From positions 1 through 64,000 of the forward strand of contig NZ_BAABJX010000015.1 in assembly GCF_039543525.1 (NCBI RefSeq): a DNA stretch of 64,000 bases, given 5' to 3'. Shown here piece after piece: positions 36,101 through 44,171 of this stretch. The DNA is from Algivirga pacifica (GTDB lineage: Bacteria; Bacteroidota; Bacteroidia; Cytophagales; Flammeovirgaceae). The translations under genes were made by a program, and so were the position numbers. The notes under the pieces were generated by a model, which saw only the letters and a program-made list of their open reading frames with translations, searched no databases and was not told where the DNA came from. Every line of letters starts with the position of its first letter. The stretch's first letter is position 1.

Positions 36101-39100
36101 CAGTATCTACACGGAAGCCATCAATACCGTATTTTCTAACCCAGTCGGTCAACCAGAAAATCATATAGTTGGAAACTACTCTTGGCAATCCTGTTGTTTG
36201 GAAGAAGTTGTCCAGTTCTGCCGTTTTCTCAGCTAAAGTTCCCTCTTGTGTCCACTTATTGACTAGAATAGGAGGGATGCCTACCGTAGAAACATCTTCA
36301 GTTTTCAGGTCAGGCAAGAAGCCTACACAGTTATCAATACCACCTCCTGAAGTACAATCATCATAACCGGTAATATCAGGATGTCTCATCCAGTCCGTTC
36401 CCCAGTAGTTGCTCAACCACGTACCTCCACTGTTATAATCCACAAACAAATCATGGTAAGAGTGCCAGCTTTCAGCTCCAGAAGGACTCCATCCTTTCCA
36501 GCCTGCATCCAGACTACCATAGTTGTACTCTTCCATATCGTGCATAGTGACATAGCCTGTATGGTTCATCACCACATCCACGATGATACGAATACCTCTG
36601 CTGTGGGCTTCATCAATGAATTCCTGGAAATCGGCCTCGGTACCCATGTTCTTGTCCAGTTCACTCCAGTCCAGGGCATAGTAACCGTGGTAACCATAGT
36701 GACGGAAAGAGCCATCGGAGCTACCGCCTACCCATCCGTGCATTTGCTCTACCGGAGAGGTAATCCAGATTGCATTGACACCAATGCTCTCGAAGTAGCC
36801 TTCTCTTAGTTTAGCGGTCATCCCTTTCAGGTCACCACCGTGGAACTCTCCTGCGGAAGAGTCGTCCGTATAGTCATTGCCATTACCGTCTTTTCCTCTT
36901 CCATAAGCATTGTTGTTGGAAGGGTCTCCATCGTAGAAACGGTCGGTCATGGTAAAGTATACAGTGGCATTATCCCACGTGAAGTAATCATTATTGCCTA
37001 CTGGAATAATCACCTCTTCATTCTTGGTAAAGGTATAAGAAGCAACTACCGAGCTATCATCTGTATCACAAACAGTAATCGCTTTTACGGTAGTGGTCTC
37101 CGAAAGCGTAATACTTCCTGTGTACGGTGTACTACTAGCCGTTGGTGTACTGCCATCTGTGGTATAGTAGATAGAGCAGCCGGAAGTATTGCTTAATGTA
37201 AAGGAAATACTAGTGTCAAAATTTCCTCCCTCTACCGAGAATACAGGTGTATCCGCTATAGGCTGTACCTCATTTAATGTATACTGCTCGCTGATGATGT
37301 CGGAGCTGTTGCTGCTGTTAAATGCTCGTGCTTTTAGTAACGTAGTAGCCGTTAAAGTGATCGGTCCACTGTATACTAGATCGCTTGTCGTAGGGTCGCT
37401 ACCATCCGTGGTATAATAGGTTGTAGCACCTGCTGAGGCCGTAAGGGTTACCGCAATGGAAGTATCAAAAGCAGTTCCTGCTGGTGATACCGCCAAGGTG
37501 ACAGTTTCCTCTGCAGGACAGTCGCCTGGACAAGAAGTTGTCACTGTTCCTTCATCATACCATGCGGTTCCTGTGATAATAATATCGTCACTTTGGTTAC
37601 CAGCATTGTCATGGAAAACAAAATTGGCGGATGAGGCCCCGCTCATTTCAAGGGAATACCAGGTAGCAGTACCTTCTACAGGTGTGAGTGCTGTTCCTGG
37701 CCATTCAGTATCTGCCAGCGCATTGGTAGGGGATACGTCCCAGTAATGGGCATAAACTGCACTCCATGTGGCAGGTTTCTTAACGTATACCGTCATTACC
37801 GGAGGTTCCTCTCCTATATAGTACGTTTGCTCATTGCTTCCTGTCGCGCCTTGGGAGTCAATAGCAATAGCTTTGACTGTGGTAGTCGCTGTAAGGTTAA
37901 TAGGGCTGCTGTAAACACTGGAAGCAGCAGTTGGTGTACTTCCATCCAGTGTGTAATAGATAGGAAGGTTGCTGTCGGCATCATCGGTCACACTCAAGGT
38001 AACATCCAAAGGAGTAGCGGACTGCAGGATTGCAGGGCTAATGCTTACCACAGGAGGTTTATTGACTCCTACACCTTTATCCCAGATCGCATAGTTTGGA
38101 CCACTAGCTTGCAGTACCCATCCACTGCCTGGAGACCAGTTGCCTCCACCAATTTTCATGGCTACTTTATTGTCAATAATAGCGGCATAACCTCCACCAT
38201 CGGCTTGTTGGATGGCTACAGTACTGCTATGTGTTAATCCATTCGCCTTTCTCAGTTGTACCATTTCGGCAATCTCATCGTACACCCCATAGTCAAAAAG
38301 GTGAGAGTAGAATACCACAGGAGTACCCGGGTGCGTAAGGATATACGCATACCCTTGAAGGATTTGTGTATTGCTCGTAGGGTCATTTGGATATTGGTTA
38401 CCCGGATGATCTTCTGCACGAGCAGGCTCTGTATCATGGTTTTCCAAGAAGGTGATGGCTTTCTGAGGCCAGATGCCCATCACGCCCGGCAACTGCCCAC
38501 TGCCGTTACGGGCAAGTACACCATAGTTCCCATTTACAGCATCATGTAATTTATATTTTAGGGCAAAGTCAAAAGCAGTAGAACTACCTTGTGTGCCATC
38601 GATCCAGTCAACAATCTCTTGGGCATCACTTCTCCACATTTCTCCAATAGAGATAAATGGACTCGTGGCATCGTTATATTCCTTAAAATACCCCGTAGCA
38701 AACCCATGTACATAGTCATAACGCCATCCAGCATAGCCTACATCAGAAATCAACCAGTTCATCCAGTTCTTGATCTCCGTTCTTACGCGGCTATCAGCGT
38801 GGTTAATGTCTCTGGCTGCACTATAAGGTGTTCCTGTATCCGGACTACCGCAGGCACTACCTTGCTCTGGGCTATTTGGGTCAGTATTGACCTCATCGTC
38901 AGAGGTAATGGCCCAACATCCCATGGTAGGCTCTGTGAAATCGGACCAACCGGTAGTTCCTACTCGGTGGTTGATCACAATATCTCCGATCACCTTGATG
39001 TTCTTGGTGTTGAAAGAGGAGATCATACTTCTAAGTTCTGCCTCTGTACCGTAGTTGGAGTTCAGGTCATACCATTTTCGGGGAAGATAACCTGCACGGT

Positions 39101-39335
39101 CGCCCGCATCGGAAGAAGGAGGGAGCCATATACCGTCAAATCCGGCATTGTCGATGGCGTCTACTTTAGTGGATAGGTTGTTCCACCAGTTCTTGGTCGT
39201 AGTGTTGGCGGAGTTCCAATGGAAGCCTTGTAAGAGGACTTCCGAGCCATCAGCGCTTTGCGCATACAGCGAATGGGACAGGCCTATTAAAAATAGGCCG
39301 ATAATCCATTGTAATGTGTGTCTCAAATAGTTCAT
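33123..39335 (-). CDS. Secreted double alpha-amylase with starch-binding modules and T9SS sorting domain
   Basis: A 2070-residue extracellular enzyme. After a signal peptide (1-26) comes a first GH13 domain (~28-400) with Asp207 (WRYDYVHG), Glu232 (SIGEMW) and Asp301 (LENHDTE). A second GH13 domain (~770-1300) has Asp1077 (GFRVDTAKH), Glu1120 (MTAEVWG) and Asp1185 (SSHDVPP). Between and after them are about six chitobiase-C-terminal-like beta domains carrying YYTTDGSTPT-type motifs and about five CBM26-like starch-binding modules (KPADW...HYWN...WPG). The C-terminal ~80 residues are a type IX sorting domain (YPTPFNEMVHVSFQ, GQRVQTW, LQKGLYLGRI). The two catalytic domains are of different subtypes: the first resembles classical bacterial alpha-amylases, the second cyclomaltodextrinase-like or extracellular maltogenic forms. 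It is encoded alone, with no SusCD partner nearby. Confidence 0.92.
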   Translation of the reverse strand: MNYLRHTLQWIIGLFLIGLSHSLYAQSADGSEVLLQGFHWNSANTTTKNWWNNLSTKVDAIDNAGFDGIWLPPSSDAGDRAGYLPRKWYDLNSNYGTEAELRSMISSFNTKNIKVIGDIVINHRVGTTGWSDFTEPTMGCWAITSDDEVNTDPNSPEQGSACGSPDTGTPYSAARDINHADSRVRTEIKNWMNWLISDVGYAGWRYDYVHGFATGYFKEYNDATSPFISIGEMWRSDAQEIVDWIDGTQGSSTAFDFALKYKLHDAVNGNYGVLARNGSGQLPGVMGIWPQKAITFLENHDTEPARAEDHPGNQYPNDPTSNTQILQGYAYILTHPGTPVVFYSHLFDYGVYDEIAEMVQLRKANGLTHSSTVAIQQADGGGYAAIIDNKVAMKIGGGNWSPGSGWVLQASGPNYAIWDKGVGVNKPPVVSISPAILQSATPLDVTLSVTDDADSNLPIYYTLDGSTPTAASSVYSSPINLTATTTVKAIAIDSQGATGSNEQTYYIGEEPPVMTVYVKKPATWSAVYAHYWDVSPTNALADTEWPGTALTPVEGTATWYSLEMSGASSANFVFHDNAGNQSDDIIITGTAWYDEGTVTTSCPGDCPAEETVTLAVSPAGTAFDTSIAVTLTASAGATTYYTTDGSDPTTSDLVYSGPITLTATTLLKARAFNSSNSSDIISEQYTLNEVQPIADTPVFSVEGGNFDTSISFTLSNTSGCSIYYTTDGSTPTASSTPYTGSITLSETTTVKAITVCDTDDSSVVASYTFTKNEEVIIPVGNNDYFTWDNATVYFTMTDRFYDGDPSNNNAYGRGKDGNGNDYTDDSSAGEFHGGDLKGMTAKLREGYFESIGVNAIWITSPVEQMHGWVGGSSDGSFRHYGYHGYYALDWSELDKNMGTEADFQEFIDEAHSRGIRIIVDVVMNHTGYVTMHDMEEYNYGSLDAGWKGWSPSGAESWHSYHDLFVDYNSGGTWLSNYWGTDWMRHPDITGYDDCTSGGGIDNCVGFLPDLKTEDVSTVGIPPILVNKWTQEGTLAEKTAELDNFFQTTGLPRVVSNYMIFWLTDWVRKYGIDGFRVDTAKHVELERWNRLKQYAVQALQDWKTENPNKKLDDLDFWMTAEVWGHGKNKSEYHTDGGFNSVINFNLKNDARVSSRDASSLESLFSEYASINEDPTWNSLSYLSSHDVPPLFNRGSLQAAGPGFLLLPGGIQIFYGDESGRPEGSWSDAEQNTRSDMNWGNFNTAQHEVWKKLGTFRRDHPAVGAGSHQQIGTSPYTFVRDYETEDYADRVIVAIGASGNVTFNVGNYFSDGDTIIDHYTGAMDIVDNGSVSFTADSEGIVLLYNPQYNGDGRPRITISPNTSYSPDPIEVTISVTDKTDTNPSVYYTTDTQLSTEDLTGWDTYAGSFTLTESATVRVVAINSSGKQAYAEMAYTIGAIPAMDIYYYKPAGWNTAYMHHFDALPEGSVANSVWPGVAMTDIGNGWYHASINALSSGIIFNDNGGTQTDDLTRTGTGWYRDGQWYDNCPGDCPGPQVPEVSISPEGANFDTGSGTVSISATQNGVIYYTTDGTIPTSSSTAYTGSFQVSGSAGSTVTVRAIAINEVGTSEEVTADFTFDAIKSFTVYAKGYSHLYYWDVTDGATVTEANPVAWPGVVMEDAFEVGAGWKKYTITGGTCAKVIFTNNGSGQTADLNTCGDEGYENGQWVSIGPDETAPVLSGTPDEGTYAGTVTVDLSATDNVDSSPTIYYTTDGSTPTTASNSGEGNVSLTFDTEGTYTVKAFAQDDAGNTSAISTQVFTVEAVQGGFTVYFKDYSNPFIHFWNAVPAGSISSTTWPGVSMQLEANGWYSYTFPNNVTAVNLLFHNNAGTKTADLMRDKDGWYKNGQWYDSEPIVTGLTIHFKKPADWAGAKIHYWNVAPAGIAASTWPGIDMASEGNGWYQYTIEGATAANLLFHDGSGKQTGDLYRDSEGWYDNGWSSSSSRLTFKAPVAEVTAYPTPFNEMVHVSFQVQTSQVVTIEVFDLKGQRVQTWSGTAQEGQNTVQLPMNHLQKGLYLGRILSTDLSQTLKMIKQ

Positions 39336-39763
39336 TGTTGATGATTATGTTTCCGATAGGAATAATTGTAATAATACCTATTCCTTGCCCTGATGACAGG
39401 AAAAGGAAGTAGATAAAATCCCCCCTTTGTAAAGCGTATGGGATGGTAAGTGTGATTGTTATAAGATAGTGTCATATTGACATTTACAATATTCCTAAAA
39501 GAATAGGGGGCGTTCGTGTCAGTTCTTGAAAAGGAAGGGATAGTATCGATCTATTAAGCGTTATTTTTTTGATTGATACTATTAAGTGGTTGTTTATTAA
39601 TACCTTATATGGTTATCAATAATTAGGGTAATTCATGAAGTGAGACGTATATTTTCTTATTTAAGTGTTGATGATACGTTAATGTATGATTTATAAGTGT
39701 CGATGATACGTAATAGGGTAGTCGATTGAAAAAGGTTTGCGGGCGCCCGATAACCGATCTTTG
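39336..39763. other. Upstream region of the amylase gene, mostly featureless
   Basis: This 428-bp stretch lies between the divergent amylase and blaI-like genes. It contains an imperfect direct repeat (TAAGTGTTGATGATACGTTA at about 39661 and TAAGTGTCGATGATACGTAA at about 39692) and the phrase GCGCCCGATAACCGATC (39743-39759), which also occurs at 23308. No reading frame of interest was seen. Confidence 0.5.
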
Positions 39764-39779
39764 AACTAAAAAAATAGTT
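39764..39779. promoter_or_regulatory. Predicted BlaI-type operator 1
   Basis: AACTAAAAAAATAGTT has 5-bp inverted arms (AACTA/TAGTT) around six bases. A second site of the same layout begins 29 bp downstream at 39793, and a third lies at 41574-41589. Confidence 0.6.
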
Positions 39780-39792
39780 GAAAATATTTTTA

Positions 39793-39808
39793 AACTAAAT
39801 TCTTAGTT
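39793..39808. promoter_or_regulatory. Predicted BlaI-type operator 2
   Basis: AACTAAATTCTTAGTT has perfect 6-bp inverted arms around a 4-bp centre, 39 bp before the BlaI-like start codon. Repressors of this family autoregulate by binding such palindromes over their own promoter. Confidence 0.7.
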
Positions 39809-39847
39809 CTATATTGCAGCATCTCAAAAATTAAAAACGATAGCGCC

Positions 39848-40198
39848 ATGAAAAAACTGACGACAGCCGAGGAGCAAGTGATGCAAGTGTTGTGGAAGCT
39901 GGAGAAAGCTTTTGTAAAGGAGGTGATAGAGGAACTAGAGGAGCCGAAGCCTGCTTACAATACCGTCTCTACCATTATCCGAATTCTGGAGCAAAAAGGT
40001 TTTGTGGGGTATGAAACGGTAGGACGTTCCCATAAATACCATCCTTTGATCGACAAGGATACCTATAGCAATCAATTCTTGAAGAACTTTATAGGCAGCT
40101 ACTTTAGTGGTTCCTTCGAGAAGATGCTTTCCTTTTTCATGGAGAAAAATGACATCGACCTCAAAGAAATGGAGGAGTTGATGAAAAACAATAAATAG
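39848..40198 (+). CDS. BlaI/MecI/CopY-family transcriptional repressor
   Basis: A 116-residue winged-helix repressor (LTTAEEQVMQVLWKLEKAFV, then the recognition region PAYNTVSTIIRILEQKGFVG and the wing GRSHKYHPL), with a C-terminal dimerisation tail. In this family the repressor is inactivated when a partner M56 membrane peptidase is triggered. The partner gene begins 95 bp downstream, and two AACTA-N6-TAGTT palindromes precede this gene. In Bacteroidota such pairs are often not tied to beta-lactams, and no beta-lactamase is nearby, so the controlled genes are unknown. Confidence 0.92.
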   Translation: MKKLTTAEEQVMQVLWKLEKAFVKEVIEELEEPKPAYNTVSTIIRILEQKGFVGYETVGRSHKYHPLIDKDTYSNQFLKNFIGSYFSGSFEKMLSFFMEKNDIDLKEMEELMKNNK

Positions 40199-40202
40199 AC
40201 AG

Positions 40203-40293
40203 TGAGGAATGAACAGTGAGCAGTGAGCAGTAGTTTTAACTTTTCACTGTCTACTGTTCATTGTTCACTGCTAACTGCTAACTGTTCACTGTT
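40203..40293. repeat. Inverted heptamer arrays (GAGCAGT / CACTGTT)
   Basis: Heptamers GAACAGT, GAGCAGT, GAGCAGT on one side and TACTGTT, CATTGTT, CACTGCT, AACTGCT, AACTGTT, CACTGTT on the other are complementary, so the whole 90-bp gap between the BlaI-like and M56 genes can fold into a hairpin. The unit length matches the GATAACC family, but the sequence differs. Confidence 0.85.
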
Positions 40294-41505
40294 ATGTTGT
40301 ACTTATTAAAAGCAACCCTACTAACGGGCTTGTGCCTGATCCCTTATACTCTTTTTTTTAGAAAGGAGACGTTTTTTCAACGCAATCGTTACTATCTATT
40401 GTGTACTGTTTTATTGAGCCTGGTGGCTCCTTTATTAGATTTCTCTGGACTCTTGACAGAACAACAGGGCTTGACGGAACGTATCAATTGGGAACGATGG
40501 CAAACAATGTTGCTGGCCCCTATGGAAATGGGAGCAGAAGAAGCCGAAAGCAATAGGTTAGGGATTGTGCTATGGGGAGCGTATGGATTGGGAGTAATGG
40601 TAAGTCTGTGGATATTCCTTCAAAGAATAGTAGGTGTCTTCCGTTATGTGTTAGGTGAAAAGGTAGAATGGCAAGAAGGCATAGGGGTGATTCATACCGA
40701 AGGGAAGGTTCCGACTTCTTCTTTTGGACCGTATCTCTTTTGGGATAATACAGCCTCTCTGAGTACTGAGGAAGCCGACAAGATTTATCGACATGAGCGC
40801 AAGCATATCAAAGATGGACATACCTATGATTTGCTTTTGGTAGCGTTGGTGCATTGCGTTTTTTGGTTTAATCCTATGCTCTATTTCCTTAAAAAAGAAC
40901 TAAGAACTATTCATGAATATATAGCAGACCGTGAAGTGGTGAAGCGAGAGGATATGGACTCCTATCGCCAACTGCTGATCCGAAGCCTGTTCGACAGTCT
41001 GGGCCTGACTGTTGCGCACACATTTAATCAATCTCAAACTCAAAATCGTTTAAACATGATGAAAAAAGAAAGAACTGCTTTCGTGGCGAATTGGAAAATG
41101 TTGTTAGTATTGCCGGTATTGATTGGAGCCATGTTGATAAATGCTTGTACTTCCGATACTTTAGAGTCAGTAGAGGATGACACTGTTTATGATGTGGTAG
41201 ATAATGGATATGAATCGGTACCTGAAGGGGGCTTACAAGTTTTCTATAAGGCTATTGGAGAAACCATGAAATATCCAGAACAAGCAAAGAAAGAAGGTAT
41301 AGAAGGAAAAGTATATATAGGCTTCGTGGTGGAAAAAGATGGATCTCTTTCTAACTTTAAGGTACTTAGAGGAATCGGAGCAGGCTGTGATGATGAATCT
41401 ATAAGAACATTGAAAGCGGTCAATATGAAGTGGAAACCGGGTACGGTAGATGGAGAAGTGGTACGGAGTAGAAGAGTTTTACCTATTGCCTTTAAGTTAC
41501 AATAA
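40294..41505 (+). CDS. M56-family (BlaR1-like) membrane peptidase with TonB C-terminal domain
   Basis: A 403-residue integral membrane protein. N-terminal transmembrane helices are at about 1-60 and 85-115, then a zinc metallopeptidase motif HERKH (His167, Glu168, His171) followed by the membrane-associated AAL..HCVFWFNPMLYFL segment and HEYIADREVV. A further transmembrane segment (~265-285) ends near Cys288. The C-terminal ~85 residues are a TonB-like energy-transducer domain (EGKVYIGFVVEKDGSLSNFK and WKPGTVDGEVVRSRRVLPIAF). Known relatives transduce an envelope signal by proteolysis of the partner BlaI-type repressor encoded directly upstream. The TonB domain replaces the penicillin-binding sensor of BlaR1, so the input is probably not a beta-lactam. 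Confidence 0.9.
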   Translation: MLYLLKATLLTGLCLIPYTLFFRKETFFQRNRYYLLCTVLLSLVAPLLDFSGLLTEQQGLTERINWERWQTMLLAPMEMGAEEAESNRLGIVLWGAYGLGVMVSLWIFLQRIVGVFRYVLGEKVEWQEGIGVIHTEGKVPTSSFGPYLFWDNTASLSTEEADKIYRHERKHIKDGHTYDLLLVALVHCVFWFNPMLYFLKKELRTIHEYIADREVVKREDMDSYRQLLIRSLFDSLGLTVAHTFNQSQTQNRLNMMKKERTAFVANWKMLLVLPVLIGAMLINACTSDTLESVEDDTVYDVVDNGYESVPEGGLQVFYKAIGETMKYPEQAKKEGIEGKVYIGFVVEKDGSLSNFKVLRGIGAGCDDESIRTLKAVNMKWKPGTVDGEVVRSRRVLPIAFKLQ

Positions 41506-41573
41506 CGTTTAGAGCCCTTGAGTTTGAGAAGGTAGCCGTGGAGAACAGACACGGTTATTTTTTCAGGCTTGTT

Positions 41574-41589
41574 AACTAATTTTTTAGTT
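41574..41589. promoter_or_regulatory. Predicted BlaI-type operator 3, downstream of the pair
   Basis: AACTAATTTTTTAGTT has the same AACTA-N6-TAGTT layout as the two sites upstream of the repressor gene. It lies about 70 bp after the M56 stop and not in front of an obvious gene, which is unusual. Confidence 0.5.
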
Positions 41590-41670
41590 GATTTAGGTTA
41601 GGGGATAATTGATAATTGGGGTTGGATATTTAAGTGTCATAAATATTCCCCCTCAACTCCGCCTAGGGTT

Positions 41671-41902
41671 AATTAAGGTTGAATAAATAACCAACACACT
41701 TCTTACGCAAAGAGATGGGTTGATTAAGTTTGAATAATTAACCGACACACTTCTTACGCGAAGAGATGGGTTGAAACCCACCTCTATGTGATGTCATCCC
41801 TTCGGGATTATACCTTAAAACCCTGAAAGGGTGGCATCACATAGGGGCGGATTTCAATCCGTCACTATACGAAATATGACGGATAAATATTCAACCTTAA
41901 TT
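41671..41902. repeat. 232-bp palindromic REP-like element left of the RAYT gene
   Basis: Outer arms AATTAAGGTTGAATA and TATTCAACCTTAATT are inverted. Inside are CTATGTGATGTCATCCC and GGGTGGCATCACATAG, plus short hairpins (CCCTTCGGG, CCCTGAAAGGG, GATTTCAATC). The left arm is partly duplicated in tandem, with CACACTTCTTACGC and AGAGATGGGTTGA occurring twice. The same core lies on the other side of the transposase gene at 42526-42720. Confidence 0.9.
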
Positions 41903-42044
41903 ATCCCATCATTATACGAAACATGGCGGTTACTGATTGAACTTCACCTTCTATTATTTTTCTTCAAGTTATTTTATTCATTCACTGCTATATTCTCTCA
42001 CTCTCCTTCCTTATACTGTATCCTCACTTAAAGCTGTTATAATT

Positions 42045-42497
42045 ATGCCACAATCCCTCGTCAAAAACTATATCCATTTGGTTTTTAGTACTAAACATAG
42101 AGAGGCTCTGATACTTCCTGAGTTTGAAGTAGAAATATACGATTATCTAGGAGGGCTGTGTAATCAATTTGATAGTCCAGTATTGAAGGTGGGAGGGTAC
42201 GTAGATCATATCCATATTTTGTGCAACCTATCCAAAAATATTAAAATGGCTGATTTGGCAAGACTTGTCAAAGGGAATTCTTCCAAATGGATTAAGTCGC
42301 TGGGACCTAAATTTGAATACTTCTACTGGCAAGAGGGGTATGGGGCTTTTTCTGTCACACCTTATGATGCCGATAAGGTAGTTCGATATATTGAAAATCA
42401 AAAATCTCATCATGAAGGGGTGACTTTTCAGGATGAGTTTCGCCGTATACTTCGAAAATATGAGGTGAAATATGATGAACGGTATATTTGGGATTAA
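42045..42497 (+). CDS. REP-associated tyrosine transposase (RAYT, IS200-like Y1)
   Basis: A 150-residue Y1/HUH transposase-like protein. It begins MPQSLVKNYIHLVFSTKHRE, contains the HUH metal-binding motif in GYVDHIHILCNL, and has the late WQEGYGAFSV segment followed by the helix with VVRYIENQKSHH. The start at 42045 gives the standard N-terminus of the family; an upstream in-frame start would add 36 hydrophobic residues. Such proteins nick and move palindromic REP sequences. It is flanked within 150 bp by two large palindromes with the same core (41671-41902 and 42526-42720), the classical REPtron layout. Catalysis looks intact. Confidence 0.92.
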   Translation: MPQSLVKNYIHLVFSTKHREALILPEFEVEIYDYLGGLCNQFDSPVLKVGGYVDHIHILCNLSKNIKMADLARLVKGNSSKWIKSLGPKFEYFYWQEGYGAFSVTPYDADKVVRYIENQKSHHEGVTFQDEFRRILRKYEVKYDERYIWD

Positions 42498-42525
42498 ATC
42501 ATTAGGATGAATCAGATTAATGATG

Positions 42526-42720
42526 GCTTGATTAAGAATAATTAATCGACAGACTTCTTACGAGAAGAGATGGGTTGAAGACTTACCGTTCCTACCCACC
42601 TCTATGTGATGCCACCCCTTCGGGGTTATTTATCAAAACCCTGAAAGGGTGACATCACATAGGGGCGGATTTCAATCCGTCACTATACGGAACATGACGA
42701 TTATTTATTCCAATTTAATC
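42526..42720. repeat. 195-bp palindromic REP-like element right of the RAYT gene
   Basis: It shares with 41671-41902 the blocks GACTTCTTACGAGAAGAGAT, CACCTCTATGTGATG, CCCTGAAAGGGTGACATC and GGATTTCAATCCGTCACTAT in the same order and orientation. CTATGTGATGCCACCCC pairs with GGGTGACATCACATAG. Outer arms are degenerate (GATTAAGAATAATTAATC). Confidence 0.9.
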
Positions 42721-42839
42721 ACCCCATCCCTATCCAGAACATAACACTTAAATACCCAATCTCAATTTATCCTCCCAATTGAACTTGCGATTAAGCCCCA
42801 AACAACCCTACCTTCACAAAAAAATAAACTAAACGAACC

Positions 42840-44042
42840 ATGAACATCAATACCAGCATTACCTTGCCCAACGGCCTGACGTTGAAAAACCGTATCGTAA
42901 AAGCAGCGATGACCGAGCGCCTAAGCAATTCGGATTATGGCCCTAATGAAAAACATCTGCAACTGTACCGCACCTGGTCTGAGGGGGGAGCAGGATTGAT
43001 GATCACAGGGAATGTGATGGTGGATCATCGCTATATGGAGTCGGCAGGAAATGTGGCCATAGAAGATGAGCGTCATTTGGAGGTTCTAAAGCAGTGGGCA
43101 GCAATAGGACAGGAGAAAGGACAGCACATCTGGCCACAGTTGAACCACTCCGGAAGGCAGACGAGTATCTTGGTGAACAGAAAACCAGTATCGGCTTCGG
43201 ATGTGCATCTAAAGAAATTAGGCTTGTTTGCCAAGCCCCGACCAATGAGTCTCCAGGAAGTGGAGGAGCTGGTGAAGCGTTTTGGGACAACAGCCAAGGT
43301 TTGTCAAAAAGCAGGGTTCACGGGTGTACAGATTCATGCTGCTCATGGGTACTTGCTCAGTCAGTTCTTGAGTCCTTTGACGAACCAAAGAACCGATCGC
43401 TACGGAGGAACCCTGGAGAATAGGGCAAGGTTGCTACTAGAGGTGATTCGGGAGGTACGCCAAGCTTGTGGTCCCGCATTTGGGATTTCTGTAAAGATCA
43501 ATTCAGCAGATTTTCAACGAGGAGGCTTTACGGAAGAAGAATCTCTACAAGTGATTCAGATGCTGAACCAGGAAGGCGTTGACCTGCTGGAGGTATCAGG
43601 AGGGACGTATGAGCGAGTCGCTTTCTTTGAGGAAGGTCTACGCACTTCTACCTTGCAGCGAGAGGCATTCTTCCTTGAGTTTGCAAAAAAGGCAAAAGCC
43701 ATTGCTAGCATGCCCTTAATGTTGACGGGAGGTTTCCGTACCCTTGCTTTTGCCAATAAGGTACTGTCAGAAGGAGAGGTAGATGTCATAGGAGTGGCAA
43801 GACCTTATTTGTTGTATGAAAACTTTCCCAAGAAATGGCTTCAGGGTAAAGAAGAGGAAGCGCAAACAGAAAATACAAAGGTGGCTTTTTCAGCCTTGCA
43901 GGATAACGCCATCGCAGGCTATTATAATAAGCAAATAGAACTGCTCTCCAAGGGGAAACCATTAAACCTCCGCTACTCTCCTCTAAGAGCTGCTTTTCAT
44001 TTAATAAAGCATGAGTTGGTGAAGGGGATGAGGAAAAAATAG
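42840..44042 (+). CDS. Old Yellow Enzyme family NADH:flavin oxidoreductase
   Basis: A 400-residue FMN-dependent TIM-barrel reductase. Conserved OYE features are the N-terminal LPNGLTLKNRIVKAAMTE, the FMN-site QLNHSGRQT, the substrate/FMN loop VQIHAAHGYLLSQFLSPLTN, the RTDRYGGTLENRARLLLEV motif and the late FMN-phosphate region LTGGFRT and VDVIGVARP. Members reduce electrophilic alkenes such as enones with NAD(P)H. There is no clear operon partner: a RAYT lies upstream and a repeat-rich gap downstream. The physiological substrate is unknown. Confidence 0.92.
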   Translation: MNINTSITLPNGLTLKNRIVKAAMTERLSNSDYGPNEKHLQLYRTWSEGGAGLMITGNVMVDHRYMESAGNVAIEDERHLEVLKQWAAIGQEKGQHIWPQLNHSGRQTSILVNRKPVSASDVHLKKLGLFAKPRPMSLQEVEELVKRFGTTAKVCQKAGFTGVQIHAAHGYLLSQFLSPLTNQRTDRYGGTLENRARLLLEVIREVRQACGPAFGISVKINSADFQRGGFTEEESLQVIQMLNQEGVDLLEVSGGTYERVAFFEEGLRTSTLQREAFFLEFAKKAKAIASMPLMLTGGFRTLAFANKVLSEGEVDVIGVARPYLLYENFPKKWLQGKEEEAQTENTKVAFSALQDNAIAGYYNKQIELLSKGKPLNLRYSPLRAAFHLIKHELVKGMRKK

Positions 44043-44049
44043 TAGGATA

Positions 44050-44155
44050 TCATTAGCACAGAGCATCACTACCATAGGACATCGCTAGCATAGGGGGGGA
44101 TTAGCATAAGGGGTCACTAGCACAGGGCACCGCTAGCACAGGGCACCGCCCTGTG
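44050..44155. repeat. Degenerate ~16-bp tandem repeat ending in a hairpin
   Basis: CTAGCACAGGGCACCG occurs twice in tandem (44118-44149), with more degenerate copies before it, and ends in the stem CACAGGGCACCGCCCTGTG (44137-44155). Related sequence (CACTAGTACAGGGTATCGCTAG) precedes the direct repeat at 46295. Confidence 0.7.
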
Positions 44156-44171
44156 TAAAGTGGTTACTGGT

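Noticed and set aside
33610..39330. Many long plus-strand reading frames opposite the amylase gene
   Set aside because: They lie fully inside the 2070-codon GH13 gene on the other strand, have low-complexity Ser/Cys/Ile-rich translations, and show no family. They are shadows of a GC-moderate gene with few antisense stops.
40294..41505. Beta-lactam resistance system (blaR1-blaI)
   Set aside because: The C-terminal domain is TonB-like instead of penicillin-binding, and no beta-lactamase gene is adjacent.
42003..42044. Longer RAYT starting upstream at 41937
   Set aside because: The extra 36 residues are hydrophobic and unlike the family; the ATG at 42045 gives the standard start.
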